This document shows positions 19,590 through 28,607 of a DNA stretch of 64,000 nucleotides, in pieces; within the stretch, counting starts at the first letter, position 1; every line of letters begins with the position of its first letter. Below the pieces are notes generated by a model. The model saw only the letters and a list, made by a program, of their open reading frames with translations. It did not search any database and was not told the origin of the DNA. This stretch comes from Actinomyces oris (GTDB lineage Bacteria; Actinomycetota; Actinomycetes; Actinomycetales; Actinomycetaceae), in contig NZ_MSKL01000005.1 of the NCBI RefSeq assembly GCF_001937665.1, positions 1 through 64,000 of the forward strand, given 5' to 3'. The position numbers and the translations under genes were made by a program.

Positions 19590-20450
19590 TCAGGGCAGAC
19601 GCAGCGCCCAGAAGGCCACGGCCGCGGCAGCCGCCACGTTGAGGGAGTCCACTCCCCCGGCCATGGGGATGCGCACCACCTCGTCGGCCGCGGCAATCGT
19701 CCAGTGGGACAGCCCGTCACCCTCCGTGCCCAGGACGACGGCGACCCGCGAGTCCGGTTCCGTACAGGCCGGCGAGGCCGCGAACTCATCCAGCGCCACC
19801 GAGTTCTCCGACAGGGCCAGCGCGGCCACGGTGAAGCCCTGCGCATGGAGCTCATCCATGGCAGGCCAGCGCTCGATCCGGGTCCAGGGGACCTGGAAGA
19901 CGGTGCCCATGGAGACACGCACGCTGCGCCGGTAGAGAGGATCCGCGCAACGCGGAGTGACCAGAACGGCGTCGATCCCCAGGGCAGCCGCACTGCGGAA
20001 GGCGGCCCCCACGTTCGTGTGATCCACCAGGTCCTCCAGGATCGCAACCCTTTTGGCCCCTGCTCCCCCTCGCGCGGCCGTCAGGAGCTCGGGAACACTG
20101 GCCAGCTCGGGCCGGTTCATGGCGGCCAGCGCCCCGCGGTGCAGGTGGAAACCCGTGATGGACTCCAGTACCTCCTCGGGAGCGACGAAGACAGGAACCT
20201 CCCCGCCGTCGTCGTTTCCCCCGCATCCGGCCGCTGAGGCGATGACCGGGCGCATCTCAGCCAGGTGGCGCGGGGCCATGAGGAAGGATCGTGGGGAGTG
20301 CCCGGCGGCCACGGCCCGCGTGATGACCTTGGAGGACTCGGCCATGTACAGGCCCCGCTGCGTCTCCAGCCGACGGCGCAGCGCCACGTCCGTCAGCCTG
20401 GTGTAGTCCGCCAGGCGCTCGTCGGCGCCGTCGTCCAGCTCAATAATCAT
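19590..20450 (-). CDS. SpoU/TrmH-family RNA 2'-O-methyltransferase
   Basis: 286 aa, SPOUT fold. The N-terminal substrate-binding domain (GLYMAESSKVITRAVAAGH) precedes the trefoil-knot methyltransferase with the three SpoU motifs: DHTNVGAAFRSAAALGIDAV, AVVLGTEGDGLS and IPMAGGVDSLNVAAAAAV. The last contains the Asn-Val-x-x-A pattern for SAM binding. Target RNA (rRNA or tRNA) is unknown. AAGGTG precedes the ATG. Confidence 0.92.
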   Translation of the reverse strand: MIIELDDGADERLADYTRLTDVALRRRLETQRGLYMAESSKVITRAVAAGHSPRSFLMAPRHLAEMRPVIASAAGCGGNDDGGEVPVFVAPEEVLESITGFHLHRGALAAMNRPELASVPELLTAARGGAGAKRVAILEDLVDHTNVGAAFRSAAALGIDAVLVTPRCADPLYRRSVRVSMGTVFQVPWTRIERWPAMDELHAQGFTVAALALSENSVALDEFAASPACTEPDSRVAVVLGTEGDGLSHWTIAAADEVVRIPMAGGVDSLNVAAAAAVAFWALRLP

Positions 20451-20598
20451 CGCTCGTCACCTTCTGGGTCCTTCCCCGCTCAGCACAGCAGTACGGCGGG
20501 AAGAATAGGCCGATCATCGTGGATCGCCCACTCCTCCCGCCGCAGCGAATGCCCCCTGGGACCTCTCCTGGTTCCCAACGGGCCTCAGGGCAGCCGGC

Positions 20599-21906
20599 TC
20601 AGGCTCCGTAGGGTCCCTGGGGCGCGCCGGGAGGCGTGCCGTACCCCGGCTGAGCCTGGATGCCGTAACCGCCGCGCGGGGGCACGGAACCCGGCTGCTG
20701 CCCCTCGTCCTCGGGGTCGGCCACGTGGCTGCCGTGTGCGGCGTGAGCCCCCTCGACGCCTTCGGAGGTCGGGACGGCCACAGTGGCTTCGCCGTCAACC
20801 TCATCCACGGGAGCCTTCGGGGAGACTCCTCCCTTGGGAGCGGGCTCCTCACTGGCCTCCTGGGAGGCCGACTCGACCTCGCCGCGGGCCTGGGCGAGGG
20901 CCTCCTCGGGGGCCTGGAGGCTGGTGCTGGCCAGGTCCGAGGCGATGCCCAGGTCGAGCTCGCTGCCCGAGAGGTCAACACCGGGACGGGAGGCGTCGTC
21001 GTCGGAGTGGTCCGAGCCGCCGCCGGGGCCTCCGTCCTTGCCGCCGCCGAGGGCGCCGGCGATGCCGTCGAGTGCCGCAGTGAACTCGGTGGGCACGATC
21101 CACATCTTGGAGGAGGAGCCGTTGGCGATCTTGGGCAGGGTCTGGAGGTACTGGTAGGCCAGCAGCTTGGAGTCGGCGTTGCCGCGGTGGATGGCGTCGA
21201 AGACCTGGAGGATGGCGCGAGACTCACCCTGGGCCTTGAGGATCGCGGACTGCGCCTGACCCTCGGCGCGCAGGATGGCGGACTGCTTGTCACCCTCGGC
21301 CGTGAGGATCTGGGACTGCTTGACGCCCTCGGCGGTCAGGATCGCGGCGCGGCGGTCGCGCTCGGCGCGCATCTGCTGCTCCATGGAGCCCTGGATGGAG
21401 GCCGGCGGGTCAATGGACTTCAGCTCCACGCTGTTGACGCGGATTCCCCAACGACCGGTGGCCTGGTCCAGGACACCGCGTAGCTGGCCGTTGATCTGGT
21501 CACGGCTGGTCAGCGTCTGCTCCAGGTCCATGGAGCCGACGACGTTACGCAGCGTGGTGACCGTCAGCTGCTCAATGGCCTGCAGGTAGTTGGAGATCTC
21601 GTAGGTGGCACGCATGGGGTCGGTGATCTGGTAGTAGACCACCGAGTCGATGCTCACGACGAGGTTGTCGGAGGTGATGACCGGCTGAGGCGGGAAGGAG
21701 ACGACCTGCTCACGCAGGTCCATGATGTTGCGCACCCGGTCGATGAAGGGCACCAGGAAGTGCATTCCAGCGCCGTAGGCCGCCTGGAAGCGCCCGAGGC
21801 GCTCAACGATGATCGCGGTGCTCTGCTTGACGATCCGCACCGACCGGAAGATGGCGACGATGACCAGCACGGCCAAGAGAAGCAAGATGATGGAGACGAA
21901 GGGCAC
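20599..21906 (-). CDS. SPFH/Band 7 membrane protein (QmcA/stomatin type)
   Basis: 435 aa. One N-terminal membrane helix (PFVSIILLLLAVLVIVAIF) is followed by a Band 7 domain (about 25-300: STAIIVERLGRFQAAYGAG, VPFIDRVRNIMDLREQV, GSMDLEQTLTSRDQIN, WGIRVNSVELKSIDPP). A coiled-coil stretch has repeats of ILTAEGVKQSQ-type heptads (about 190-230). The last 140 residues are Pro/Gly/Glu-rich and disordered, ending in a PQGYGTPPG-like tail. The GTG start has AGGAGG 7 nt upstream. It lies downstream of an NfeD gene, the usual SPFH-NfeD pair thought to organise membrane microdomains. Confidence 0.93.
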   Translation of the reverse strand: MPFVSIILLLLAVLVIVAIFRSVRIVKQSTAIIVERLGRFQAAYGAGMHFLVPFIDRVRNIMDLREQVVSFPPQPVITSDNLVVSIDSVVYYQITDPMRATYEISNYLQAIEQLTVTTLRNVVGSMDLEQTLTSRDQINGQLRGVLDQATGRWGIRVNSVELKSIDPPASIQGSMEQQMRAERDRRAAILTAEGVKQSQILTAEGDKQSAILRAEGQAQSAILKAQGESRAILQVFDAIHRGNADSKLLAYQYLQTLPKIANGSSSKMWIVPTEFTAALDGIAGALGGGKDGGPGGGSDHSDDDASRPGVDLSGSELDLGIASDLASTSLQAPEEALAQARGEVESASQEASEEPAPKGGVSPKAPVDEVDGEATVAVPTSEGVEGAHAAHGSHVADPEDEGQQPGSVPPRGGYGIQAQPGYGTPPGAPQGPYGA

Positions 21907-22084
21907 GAGTTTCCTCCTGCGGGGTTGAACGGGTGGTCAGAACGGTTGATGGGCCGACGCCGGGAATATCAGGGCGGGAGGGGAGGGTCAGCAGACGCGA
22001 TGCCGGATCCTGACGATGCCAACACAGTAGGGCACCATCGGCCCGGTCCGCGCCGCTATGAGCTCCCCACACCGAGACTGCACG

Positions 22085-22552
22085 TCAGGATGAGGGGGCG
22101 GTGGCGGAAGTCGCCGCCGGGGAGACCACCGCCACGGCCCCGTCGATCTGTGTCACGGTCACGCTCGCCCCTGCCTCCAGGCGGGTGACGCCCCCCTGGG
22201 TGGCAGGAGCCAGACGGGCGCTCCACTCCTCACCGCCCAGGCGGACCCGGCCGCCGCCGTCATCCACCGCGGTGATGGTGGTGGCCGACCTGCCGATGAG
22301 GGCGTCGACGTTGGTCTTCATCTGCGGGGTGGCGGCCGCCAGGCGCCGCTTGGCCCAAGGGCGCACGGCGAAGAGAAGCAGGGTGGAGACACAGGCGAAG
22401 ACCACGACCTGCGCCCACACGGGTCCACCGAGGAAGGATGTCAGTCCTCCTCCCAGCGCACCACCGGCAATCATGAGGAAGGTGAGGTCGGCTGTCACCG
22501 TCTCAATGACGATGAGGAGCAACGCCCCTCCGACCCAGATCAGCCATTCCAT
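22085..22552 (-). CDS. NfeD-like membrane protein
   Basis: 155 aa, short NfeD type. Membrane segments occupy about residues 2-75 (LIWVGGALLLIVIETVTADL, FLMIAGGALGGGLTSFLGG, VVVFACVSTLLLFAV). A C-terminal OB-fold domain (about 85-150) has DALIGRSATTI and GGRVRLGGEEWSARL. It partners the downstream SPFH protein. Start ATG with AGGAGG. Confidence 0.92.
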   Translation of the reverse strand: MEWLIWVGGALLLIVIETVTADLTFLMIAGGALGGGLTSFLGGPVWAQVVVFACVSTLLLFAVRPWAKRRLAAATPQMKTNVDALIGRSATTITAVDDGGGRVRLGGEEWSARLAPATQGGVTRLEAGASVTVTQIDGAVAVVSPAATSATAPSS

Positions 22553-22645
22553 GAGAACCTCCTGATGAACGCGGTTGGTGAGTACGTGGTCCCGTACCGG
22601 GCGGGGACGGGGCGGTCCAAAGCGGCTTGATGCGCCCGGAGCCGG

Positions 22646-23467
22646 TCAGCCCCTGGCCGCGGCGACGCGCCTGCCGTGGCCGCCGGGTCGGCCCCTGGCG
22701 GCGTAGCGACCGCGGTCGTAGGTGACCTCCAGCGGCATGCCGAAGGTCGTGCTGATCGTGTCCACGGTGAGGACCTGCTCCAGCGGACCGGAGCCCACGA
22801 CCTTCCCCTCACGCAGCGTGAGTGCATGGGTGAAGCCCTCCGGGATCTCCTCCAGGTGGTGGGTCACCAGGACCATGGAGGGCGAGTCCGGCGAGGAGAT
22901 GATCTCGGTGAGCGCCGCCAGGAGCTGTTCACGACCTGCCAGGTCCAGGCCCGAGGCCGGCTCGTCGAGGAAGAGCATCTCCGGGTCCGGCATGAGGGCG
23001 CGAGCCAGCTCGACGCGCTTGCGCTCCCCCGATGACAGCGTTCCCCACAGCCGGTCGACCAGGTGAGCGGCCCCCAGGGCGCCCAGAAGGGCGTGAGCGC
23101 GCTCAAGGTCGAAGTCGTCGTACTCCTCGCGCCAGCGCCCGATGCGCCCGTAGGAGGCCGACAGGACCACGCCGAGCACCTTCTCGCCGTTCTGGACATC
23201 AGCGGCCAGGGCTGAGGACAACAGGCCGATACGGGGGTGGAGCTCGGAGACGTCCACGCGCCCGAGCCGCTCGGAGAGGATGTCCACCGTGCCGGAGGAG
23301 GGGAAGAGCCTGGCCGAGGCGATCCTGGCGATCGTGGTCTTGCCCGCACCGTTGGAGCCCAGCAGCACCCAGTGCTGGCCCTCCTCCACGGTCCAGCTGA
23401 CGTGGCTGAGGATCTGGTGGCTGCCGCGGTGCAGCGAGACGTCGTTGAGGTGCAGGACACTGGTCAT
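22646..23467 (-). CDS. ABC ATP-binding protein (ModF/YlmA-like)
   Basis: 273 aa, one cassette: Walker A GSNGAGKTT, signature LSSGERKRVELARAL, Walker B MLFLDEPASGLDL, H-loop LVTHHLEEIPEGF. The HHLEEIP region and lack of a permease nearby resemble the YlmA-like group of soluble ATPases, whose role is unclear. The tail is Arg/Gly-rich. The ATG follows TAGGAT by 6 nt and has no Shine-Dalgarno, so it is likely leaderless. Confidence 0.88.
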   Translation of the reverse strand: MTSVLHLNDVSLHRGSHQILSHVSWTVEEGQHWVLLGSNGAGKTTIARIASARLFPSSGTVDILSERLGRVDVSELHPRIGLLSSALAADVQNGEKVLGVVLSASYGRIGRWREEYDDFDLERAHALLGALGAAHLVDRLWGTLSSGERKRVELARALMPDPEMLFLDEPASGLDLAGREQLLAALTEIISSPDSPSMVLVTHHLEEIPEGFTHALTLREGKVVGSGPLEQVLTVDTISTTFGMPLEVTYDRGRYAARGRPGGHGRRVAAARG

Positions 23468-23473
23468 GAAGTG

Positions 23474-23479
23474 ATCCTA
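23474..23479 (-). promoter_or_regulatory. -10 box TAGGAT, leaderless
   Basis: TAGGAT on the minus strand, 6 nt before the ATG at 23467. Confidence 0.6.
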
Positions 23480-23574
23480 TCGTGACGCCGAGTTCACACA
23501 GGGCAGATGCGGGACGAGAGCCGCGATCCGCATGGCGCCCGGTCCCCTTCGGGGCCCGCCTCGCCGCCATTCAC

Positions 23575-23580
23575 TATGGT
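23575..23580 (+). promoter_or_regulatory. -10 box TATGGT, probably leaderless
   Basis: TATGGT followed by 8 nt and the ATG at 23589. Confidence 0.5.
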
Positions 23581-23588
23581 TGTCCCCC

Positions 23589-24314
23589 ATGGATCCCCTC
23601 AACCCGCCTGTCAGCATCGTGCTGGCTCTGTGGGCGCCATCGCCCTCATCGCACGGCCTGTCGCTCATTGAAGGCCCCGACGGCGCCCATGACGTCGTCG
23701 GCGGTGTCGTCGACGGCCCCGCCGACGACACCAACGGTCCAGAGCGCGTCAGCCTGGCGCAGTGGCTCACCGCCGCCCGCCCACTGAGCCGGGTGAGCGC
23801 GGTTCTGCCCTCACCGGCCGGTGGCACCGGCACCTGGGGGATCCTCCCCGACATCGAGGAGGGCGTCGTCCTGGAGGGGGCACCCGGTCGAGTGCTGCTG
23901 GTGCCTGAGGACTCCGGCACCTCGGTGACCTGGCACGCCGAGCCGGTGGCCGGCCCACTGCCTCCCCTGGATGCGGCGCACGCCCGCAGACAGGTGCACT
24001 CCGCGACAGAGGAGGCCATCGAGGCGCTCGTCGAGCTCGACCTGGCCCGCGAGCGCCCGGAGATGGCCGATGCCCTCAATGACCTTCTCACCGCCGTGGT
24101 GGATCCGCGCCTCATCCCGCCGTGGCTGGCGCGCCGTGATCGGGAGCTGTTGGAGCGCTCCTTGCGGCTGGCGGGGATGTGCGAGCTGGCCCTGGACGAT
24201 GACGGCGCGGCCACGACCGCCCTTCAGGCGCAGCGGCGAGCCGGCGTCCTGCGTCCGCTGCTGGCGGTGGCGCGTCACGGCGCCGCCGCGGCCACCGAGT
24301 GGTGGGCCCGGTAG
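23589..24314 (+). CDS. Conserved actinobacterial protein of unknown function
   Basis: 241 aa, soluble, no recognised motif. N-terminal half is Gly/Pro-rich with short strands (VSIVLALWAPSPSS, VSLAQWLTAARPLSRVSAVLP). The C-terminal half is helical (ATEEAIEALVELDLARERPEMADALNDL, RELLERSLRLAGMCELAL). The reading frame and codon bias are convincing for a real gene. The start is placed at the ATG 8 nt after TATGGT. Divergent from the ABC ATPase and convergent with glgA. Confidence 0.75.
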   Translation: MDPLNPPVSIVLALWAPSPSSHGLSLIEGPDGAHDVVGGVVDGPADDTNGPERVSLAQWLTAARPLSRVSAVLPSPAGGTGTWGILPDIEEGVVLEGAPGRVLLVPEDSGTSVTWHAEPVAGPLPPLDAAHARRQVHSATEEAIEALVELDLARERPEMADALNDLLTAVVDPRLIPPWLARRDRELLERSLRLAGMCELALDDDGAATTALQAQRRAGVLRPLLAVARHGAAAATEWWAR

Positions 24315-24320
24315 TGGGCC

Positions 24321-24337
24321 TACGCCACTCGGTGGCG
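24321..24337. terminator. Small hairpin between the unknown gene and glgA
   Basis: ACGCCAC-TCG-GTGGCGT, a 7-bp stem with a 3-nt loop, in the 46-bp convergent gap. Confidence 0.4.
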
Positions 24338-24360
24338 TGGTCGGGCGGGAGTCGTCCCGT

Positions 24361-25590
24361 TCAGCCCTGGGCCAGGACCCAGTTGTAGACGTCCATGGTG
24401 CGCTGGGCGATGGCCTCCCAGGCGAAATGCTCCTCGACGCGACGTCGGGCGGCCTGCCCCATGGTCCTGGCGGCCTCGGTGTCGGTGACCAGGGTGGTGA
24501 GGCGCTCGGCCAGGTCGGCCTCGAAGCGGGCCGGGTCGATGGGGGTGCCGGTGCCGTCCTGGACCTGCTCGATGGGCACCAGGAGGCCGGTCTCGCCGTC
24601 GACGATGACATCGGGGATGCCACCGGTGGCCGATCCGACGACCGGCAGGCCCACGGCCATGGCCTCGAGGTTGACGATGCCCAGGGGCTCGTAGACCGAG
24701 GGGCACACGAAGACGTCGGAGGCGGCCAGCACGGCGATGAGCTCGGGGCGCGGCAGCATCTCCTCGATCCAGACCACGCCGGTGCGCTTCTCGCGCAGCC
24801 TGGCCACGAGGCCCTCGACCTCGGCCTTGATCTCGGGGGTGTCGGGGGCGCCGGCGCACAGGATGACCTGCACGTCCGCGGGCAGCTGCTCGCAGGCGCG
24901 CAGCAGGTGCGGCAGGCCCTTCTGACGGGTGATGCGTCCGACGAAGACGACGGCGGGGCGGTCGGGGTCGATGCCGAGCCGTTTGAGGGTGGCGGCGGCC
25001 GCGGCGTCGGCGCCCTCGCCCTGCGGGTGCTTCCATGCCTCGAGGTCGATGCCGTTGTGGACGACCTTGACGCGCTCGGGGTCGACGGCCGGGTAGGAGC
25101 GCAGGATGTCCTCGCGCATGCCGTTGGAGACTGCGATGATGCCGGAGGCGGCCTCGTAGGCGGTCTTCTCCGCCCAGGAGGACAGGGCGTAGCCGCCCCC
25201 GAGCTGCTCGGCCTTCCAGGGGCGCAGGGGCTCCAGGGAGTGGGCACTGATGACGTGGGGGACGCCATGGAGGAGGCCGGCCAGGTGTCCGGCGAGGTTG
25301 GCGTACCAGGTGTGGGAGTGGACGAGGTCCGTTCCCTCGGTGCCCTGGGCCATCTCCAGGTCGACGCCGAAGGTGCGCAGGGCGGCGTTGGCGCCGTCGA
25401 GCTCGGCGATCTCGGGGTAGCCGGTGACGCCGTCGTCGGCGCCCTCGGTGCCGGGCTCGCGGGGGCCTCCGAAGGCGTGGACACGGACGTCGGCCAGGGG
25501 GCGCAGGACCTTGGCGAGCTCGTTGACGTGGACCCCGGCGCCGCCGTAGATGAAGGGTGGGTACTCCTTGGTCAGCAGGTCGACCCTCAT
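24361..25590 (-). CDS. glgA: Actinobacterial glycogen synthase / alpha-maltose-1-phosphate synthase (GlgA/GlgM)
   Basis: GT4 glycosyltransferase of 409 aa using a nucleotide-activated glucose. N-terminal LTKEYPPFIYGGAGVHVNEL is the donor-acceptor loop typical of GlgA-like enzymes; the C-terminal domain has PAVVFVGRITRQKGLPHLL and EPLGIVNLEAMAVGLPVVGS with the conserved E-x7-E. The mycobacterial orthologue next to glgC (Rv1212c) makes maltose 1-phosphate from ADP-glucose, so the product here could be either; no glgE is in view. Start ATG at 25590 with GAGGAG upstream; an open frame continues upstream without homology. Divergent from glgC. Confidence 0.92.
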   Translation of the reverse strand: MRVDLLTKEYPPFIYGGAGVHVNELAKVLRPLADVRVHAFGGPREPGTEGADDGVTGYPEIAELDGANAALRTFGVDLEMAQGTEGTDLVHSHTWYANLAGHLAGLLHGVPHVISAHSLEPLRPWKAEQLGGGYALSSWAEKTAYEAASGIIAVSNGMREDILRSYPAVDPERVKVVHNGIDLEAWKHPQGEGADAAAAATLKRLGIDPDRPAVVFVGRITRQKGLPHLLRACEQLPADVQVILCAGAPDTPEIKAEVEGLVARLREKRTGVVWIEEMLPRPELIAVLAASDVFVCPSVYEPLGIVNLEAMAVGLPVVGSATGGIPDVIVDGETGLLVPIEQVQDGTGTPIDPARFEADLAERLTTLVTDTEAARTMGQAARRRVEEHFAWEAIAQRTMDVYNWVLAQG

Positions 25591-25939
25591 GGGTGTGCCT
25601 CTCCTCTGTCTGCTGGATGGACTGACCGCGCCGTCCTCGGCGCAGGACGGGCGCCCGCGGTGGGTGTCGGGCACCACCTCTGACGGTATACGCACACGGG
25701 CCCCGGCGGGACCGTTCAACACCGGTGGTTTCCACCGACTCCTGCGAGAAGGTCCGGCTGAGGTCCGTCCCGCGTCGGAGGGTGTCGGGGCGCGCGTGGG
25801 ATCCGGGGTCTCGGTCAGGACGATCCGCTTGGCGCACAGGGAGCGGGGCGAGGCTCCAGGCAACGATTCGGTGCAGAATCTACCCGGCTTGTGACCCATT
25901 CGGCCCCGCAAGCCTCTCGAGCAACGTAAGGTGGGCCAC
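25591..25939. other. Intergenic region between divergent glgA and glgC
   Basis: 349 bp, no gene. It holds the leaderless glgC promoter at its right end. On the minus strand a GTATACC sequence near 25688 could be a -10 for glgA. No riboswitch-like structure was seen. Confidence 0.45.
25927..25932 (+). promoter_or_regulatory. -10 box TAAGGT of glgC, leaderless
   Basis: TAAGGT followed by 7 nt and the ATG at 25940. Confidence 0.6.
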
Positions 25940-27184
25940 ATGGCTCAACCTCGTGTTCTCGCAATCGTCCTCGCCGGTGGCGAGGGCAAGCGCCTCATGC
26001 CCCTGACCGTTGATCGTGCCAAGCCGGCCGTGCCCTTCGGCGGTATCTACCGGCTCATCGACTTCTCCCTGTCCAACATGATCAACTCCGGCTTCCTCAA
26101 GGTCGTGGTTCTCACCCAGTACAAGTCCCACTCCCTGGACCGTCACATCTCCAAGACGTGGCGCATGTCCGACATGCTGGGCAACTACATCGCGCCGGTG
26201 CCGGCCCAGCAGCGTGTGGGCAAGCACTGGTTCCTGGGGAGTGCCGACGCGATCTACCAGTCCCTCAACCTGCTCGACGACGAGCGGCCGGACTACGTGG
26301 TCATCACCGGTGCGGACAACATCTACCGCATGGACTTCTCCCAGATGCTGGACCACCACATCGCCTCCGGACTGCCCTGCACCGTGGCGGGCATCCGTCA
26401 GCCCCGGTCCCTGGCGGACCAGTTCGGCGTCATCGAGACCGACCCGGCCGACCGCGGGAGGATCAAGGCCTTCGTGGAGAAGCCCAAGGAGACCCCCGGT
26501 CTGCCGGACTCCCCCGAGGAGGTCCTGGCCTCGATGGGCAACTACATCATGAACGCCGACGCGCTCCTGGAGGCCGTGACGGTCGACGCCGCCGATGAGG
26601 CCTCCAAGCACGACATGGGCGGCAGCATCGTGCCCTGGTTCGTCAACCAGGGTGCGGCCGGCGTCTACGACTTCAAGGACAATGACGTGCCCGGCTCCTC
26701 CGAGCGCGACCGCGACTACTGGCGCGACGTGGGGACCGTGGACGCCTTCTTCGAGGCGCACCAGGACCTCATCTCGGTGACCCCCGTGTTCAACCTGTAC
26801 AACGACCGTTGGCCGCTGTTCGCCGGTTACCAGGCCGCGATGCCGCCGGCCAAGTTCGTTTACGGCCACCACGAGCGCCTGGGGCACGCGGTCGACTCGA
26901 TCGTCTCACCGGGTGTCATCGTCTCCGGTGGTGAGGTGATCTCCTCGGTCCTGTCCCCCGGTGTGCGCGTCAACTCCTGGTCGTCGGTGCGCGAGTCGGT
27001 CCTCATGGACGGCGCCGAGGTGGGCCGCAACACCGTGGTCAATCGCGCCATCCTGGACAAGTACGTCCAGGTCGAGGAGGGCGCCATGGTGGGGATCGAC
27101 CCCGAGCACGACCGCGAGCGGGGCTTCACCGTGACCGAGTCCGGCATCACGGTGGTGGCCAAGGGGCAGGTCGTCACCCGCTGA
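25940..27184 (+). CDS. glgC: Glucose-1-phosphate adenylyltransferase
   Basis: Makes ADP-glucose from ATP and glucose 1-phosphate, the committed step of bacterial glycogen synthesis; 414 aa. The N-terminal nucleotidyltransferase domain has [29 protein letters not shown] and [10 protein letters not shown]; the C-terminal left-handed beta-helix runs from about 290 ([20 protein letters not shown]). The ATG at 25940 follows TAAGGT by 7 nt; a GTG three codons earlier would sit inside that box. With glgA it forms a divergent glycogen pair. Confidence 0.96.
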   Translation: MAQPRVLAIVLAGGEGKRLMPLTVDRAKPAVPFGGIYRLIDFSLSNMINSGFLKVVVLTQYKSHSLDRHISKTWRMSDMLGNYIAPVPAQQRVGKHWFLGSADAIYQSLNLLDDERPDYVVITGADNIYRMDFSQMLDHHIASGLPCTVAGIRQPRSLADQFGVIETDPADRGRIKAFVEKPKETPGLPDSPEEVLASMGNYIMNADALLEAVTVDAADEASKHDMGGSIVPWFVNQGAAGVYDFKDNDVPGSSERDRDYWRDVGTVDAFFEAHQDLISVTPVFNLYNDRWPLFAGYQAAMPPAKFVYGHHERLGHAVDSIVSPGVIVSGGEVISSVLSPGVRVNSWSSVRESVLMDGAEVGRNTVVNRAILDKYVQVEEGAMVGIDPEHDRERGFTVTESGITVVAKGQVVTR

Positions 27185-27210
27185 CCGGAGGCCTACCGCC
27201 GTTCATGTGC

Positions 27211-27242
27211 GCGCCGTCGCCCGAGCTTCCGGGCGACGGCGC
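27211..27242 (+). terminator. Hairpin terminator after glgC
   Basis: Perfect 13-bp stem GCGCCGTCGCCCG / CGGGCGACGGCGC with a 6-nt loop. Confidence 0.8.
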
Positions 27243-27270
27243 GGCCGTACTCGCCCACCGGTTCGCCCAC

Positions 27271-27276
27271 TAGCAT
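27271..27276 (+). promoter_or_regulatory. -10 box TAGCAT of serB, leaderless
   Basis: TAGCAT followed by 6 nt and the ATG at 27283. Confidence 0.6.
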
Positions 27277-27282
27277 GGCGTC

Positions 27283-27993
27283 ATGAGCGACACCTCTCGA
27301 CACCGTGCCGGCGACTCCGTGGGTCTCAGCGGGGCGCTGACCGATGGCCCCCTGGTGACCGAGGGCCCCGGCCTTCTGGTCATGGACGTGGACTCCACTC
27401 TCATCGAGCAGGAGGTCATCGAGCTCATCGCCCAGCGCGCCGGGACTCGTGAGCTGGTCGCCGAGGTCACGGCCCGGGCGATGCGCGGGGAGATGGACTT
27501 CGCGGCCTCCCTGCGTGAGCGGGTGGCGACACTGGCCGGGGTCTGCCAGGAGGTCTTCGCAGAGGTCCTCGCCGAGGTGCGTCCCACTGAGGGGGCGGCC
27601 GAGCTCATTGAGACGCTGCACGCGCGCGGCTGCCGCGTGGGGGTCGTCTCGGGCGGCTTCGAGGAGGTCGTGGTGCCTCTGGCCGAGCAGCTGGGCATCG
27701 ACCACGTGGCGGCCAACCGCCTGGAGGTGGAGGGCGGTCGTCTCACCGGTCGGGTGCTGGGGCGGATCGTGGACCGTCAGGAGAAGGTCCGCTGCCTGCT
27801 CGCCTGGGCCCAGCAGGACGGTGTGCCCATGGAGCGCACCATCGCGGTCGGGGACGGGGCCAACGACCTGGGGATGCTGGAGGCCGCGGGACTGGGGGTG
27901 GCGTTCTGCGCCAAGCCGGTGGTCGTTGAGCAGGCCGATGCTGCCATCCACGTGCGTGACCTGCGTGCCGTCCTGCAGCTGATCGGGGGCTGA
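27283..27993 (+). CDS. serB: Phosphoserine phosphatase
   Basis: HAD-family enzyme hydrolysing O-phosphoserine in serine synthesis; 236 aa. Motif I is LVMDVDSTLIEQE with the nucleophile Asp, motif II is GVVSGGFEEVV, the lysine is in RQEKVRCLL and motif III is IAVGDGANDLGML. The N-terminal ACT domain of the longer SerB forms is absent. A short leader of about 27 residues precedes the core. Confidence 0.93.
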   Translation: MSDTSRHRAGDSVGLSGALTDGPLVTEGPGLLVMDVDSTLIEQEVIELIAQRAGTRELVAEVTARAMRGEMDFAASLRERVATLAGVCQEVFAEVLAEVRPTEGAAELIETLHARGCRVGVVSGGFEEVVVPLAEQLGIDHVAANRLEVEGGRLTGRVLGRIVDRQEKVRCLLAWAQQDGVPMERTIAVGDGANDLGMLEAAGLGVAFCAKPVVVEQADAAIHVRDLRAVLQLIGG

Positions 27994-28021
27994 GCGGCGG
28001 CTGTTTCGGGGGTGTCCGGCC

Positions 28022-28537
28022 TCAGTCGCGCTTGCGGGCGGTGAAGATCTCTCGGATGCGGGCGCTCTTGGGTTCCAGGCCCGCCCAGGCGCCGGGGACG
28101 TCGATGATGACGGCGGTGGCCGTGGGCACCCCGAAGGAGATCTGGGAGGCCAGGTCGTCGTCGGAGTCGTGGAGGATGTGGGCGAGCACGGAGATCGTGG
28201 GCTCGTGGCCGACGACGACGACCGTTCTGGCGTCTGCGCCCTCCTCGGCCAGAACTCTGAGGATGCCGTTGGGGCCCAGGTTGTAGATCTCCTCGCGCAC
28301 GAGGGTGTCGGCGGGCTCGAGGCGGTCGCGGATGGGGCGGGCGGTCTCGCGGGCCCTGGCCGCCGGGGAGACCAGGAGCAGGTCGGTGGTCTCCAGGCGC
28401 TTGCGCAGCTCCTTGGCCAGCAGGTCGGCGAGGGCGGTGCCCTTGGGGGTCAGAGGACGTTCCAGGTCGGTGACGGCATCGTGAGAGGCCTTGGAGTGTC
28501 GGACGAGCACGAGCCGGCGCATGGGATCCGTTGTCAC
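28022..28537 (-). CDS. sixA: SixA-like histidine phosphatase
   Basis: 171 aa, histidine phosphatase superfamily branch 1. The catalytic RH motif is VLVRHSKASHD, the second His is in VVVGHEPTISVLAH, and VSPAARARETA holds the phosphate-binding Arg. SixA in Escherichia coli dephosphorylates HPr/NPr-type phosphohistidines; the substrate here is not known. The GTG start follows TAGGGT by 6 nt, with an ATG five codons on. Confidence 0.88.
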   Translation of the reverse strand: MTTDPMRRLVLVRHSKASHDAVTDLERPLTPKGTALADLLAKELRKRLETTDLLLVSPAARARETARPIRDRLEPADTLVREEIYNLGPNGILRVLAEEGADARTVVVVGHEPTISVLAHILHDSDDDLASQISFGVPTATAVIIDVPGAWAGLEPKSARIREIFTARKRD

Positions 28538-28543
28538 GGCTCT

Positions 28544-28549
28544 ACCCTA
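28544..28549 (-). promoter_or_regulatory. -10 box TAGGGT of sixA, leaderless
   Basis: TAGGGT on the minus strand, 6 nt before the GTG start. Confidence 0.6.
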
Positions 28550-28607
28550 CGGCACCGCGGCGGTCCCCGGATACGGCCCCGACGGCGTCTCGCGCCCTGC
28601 CGTGCGC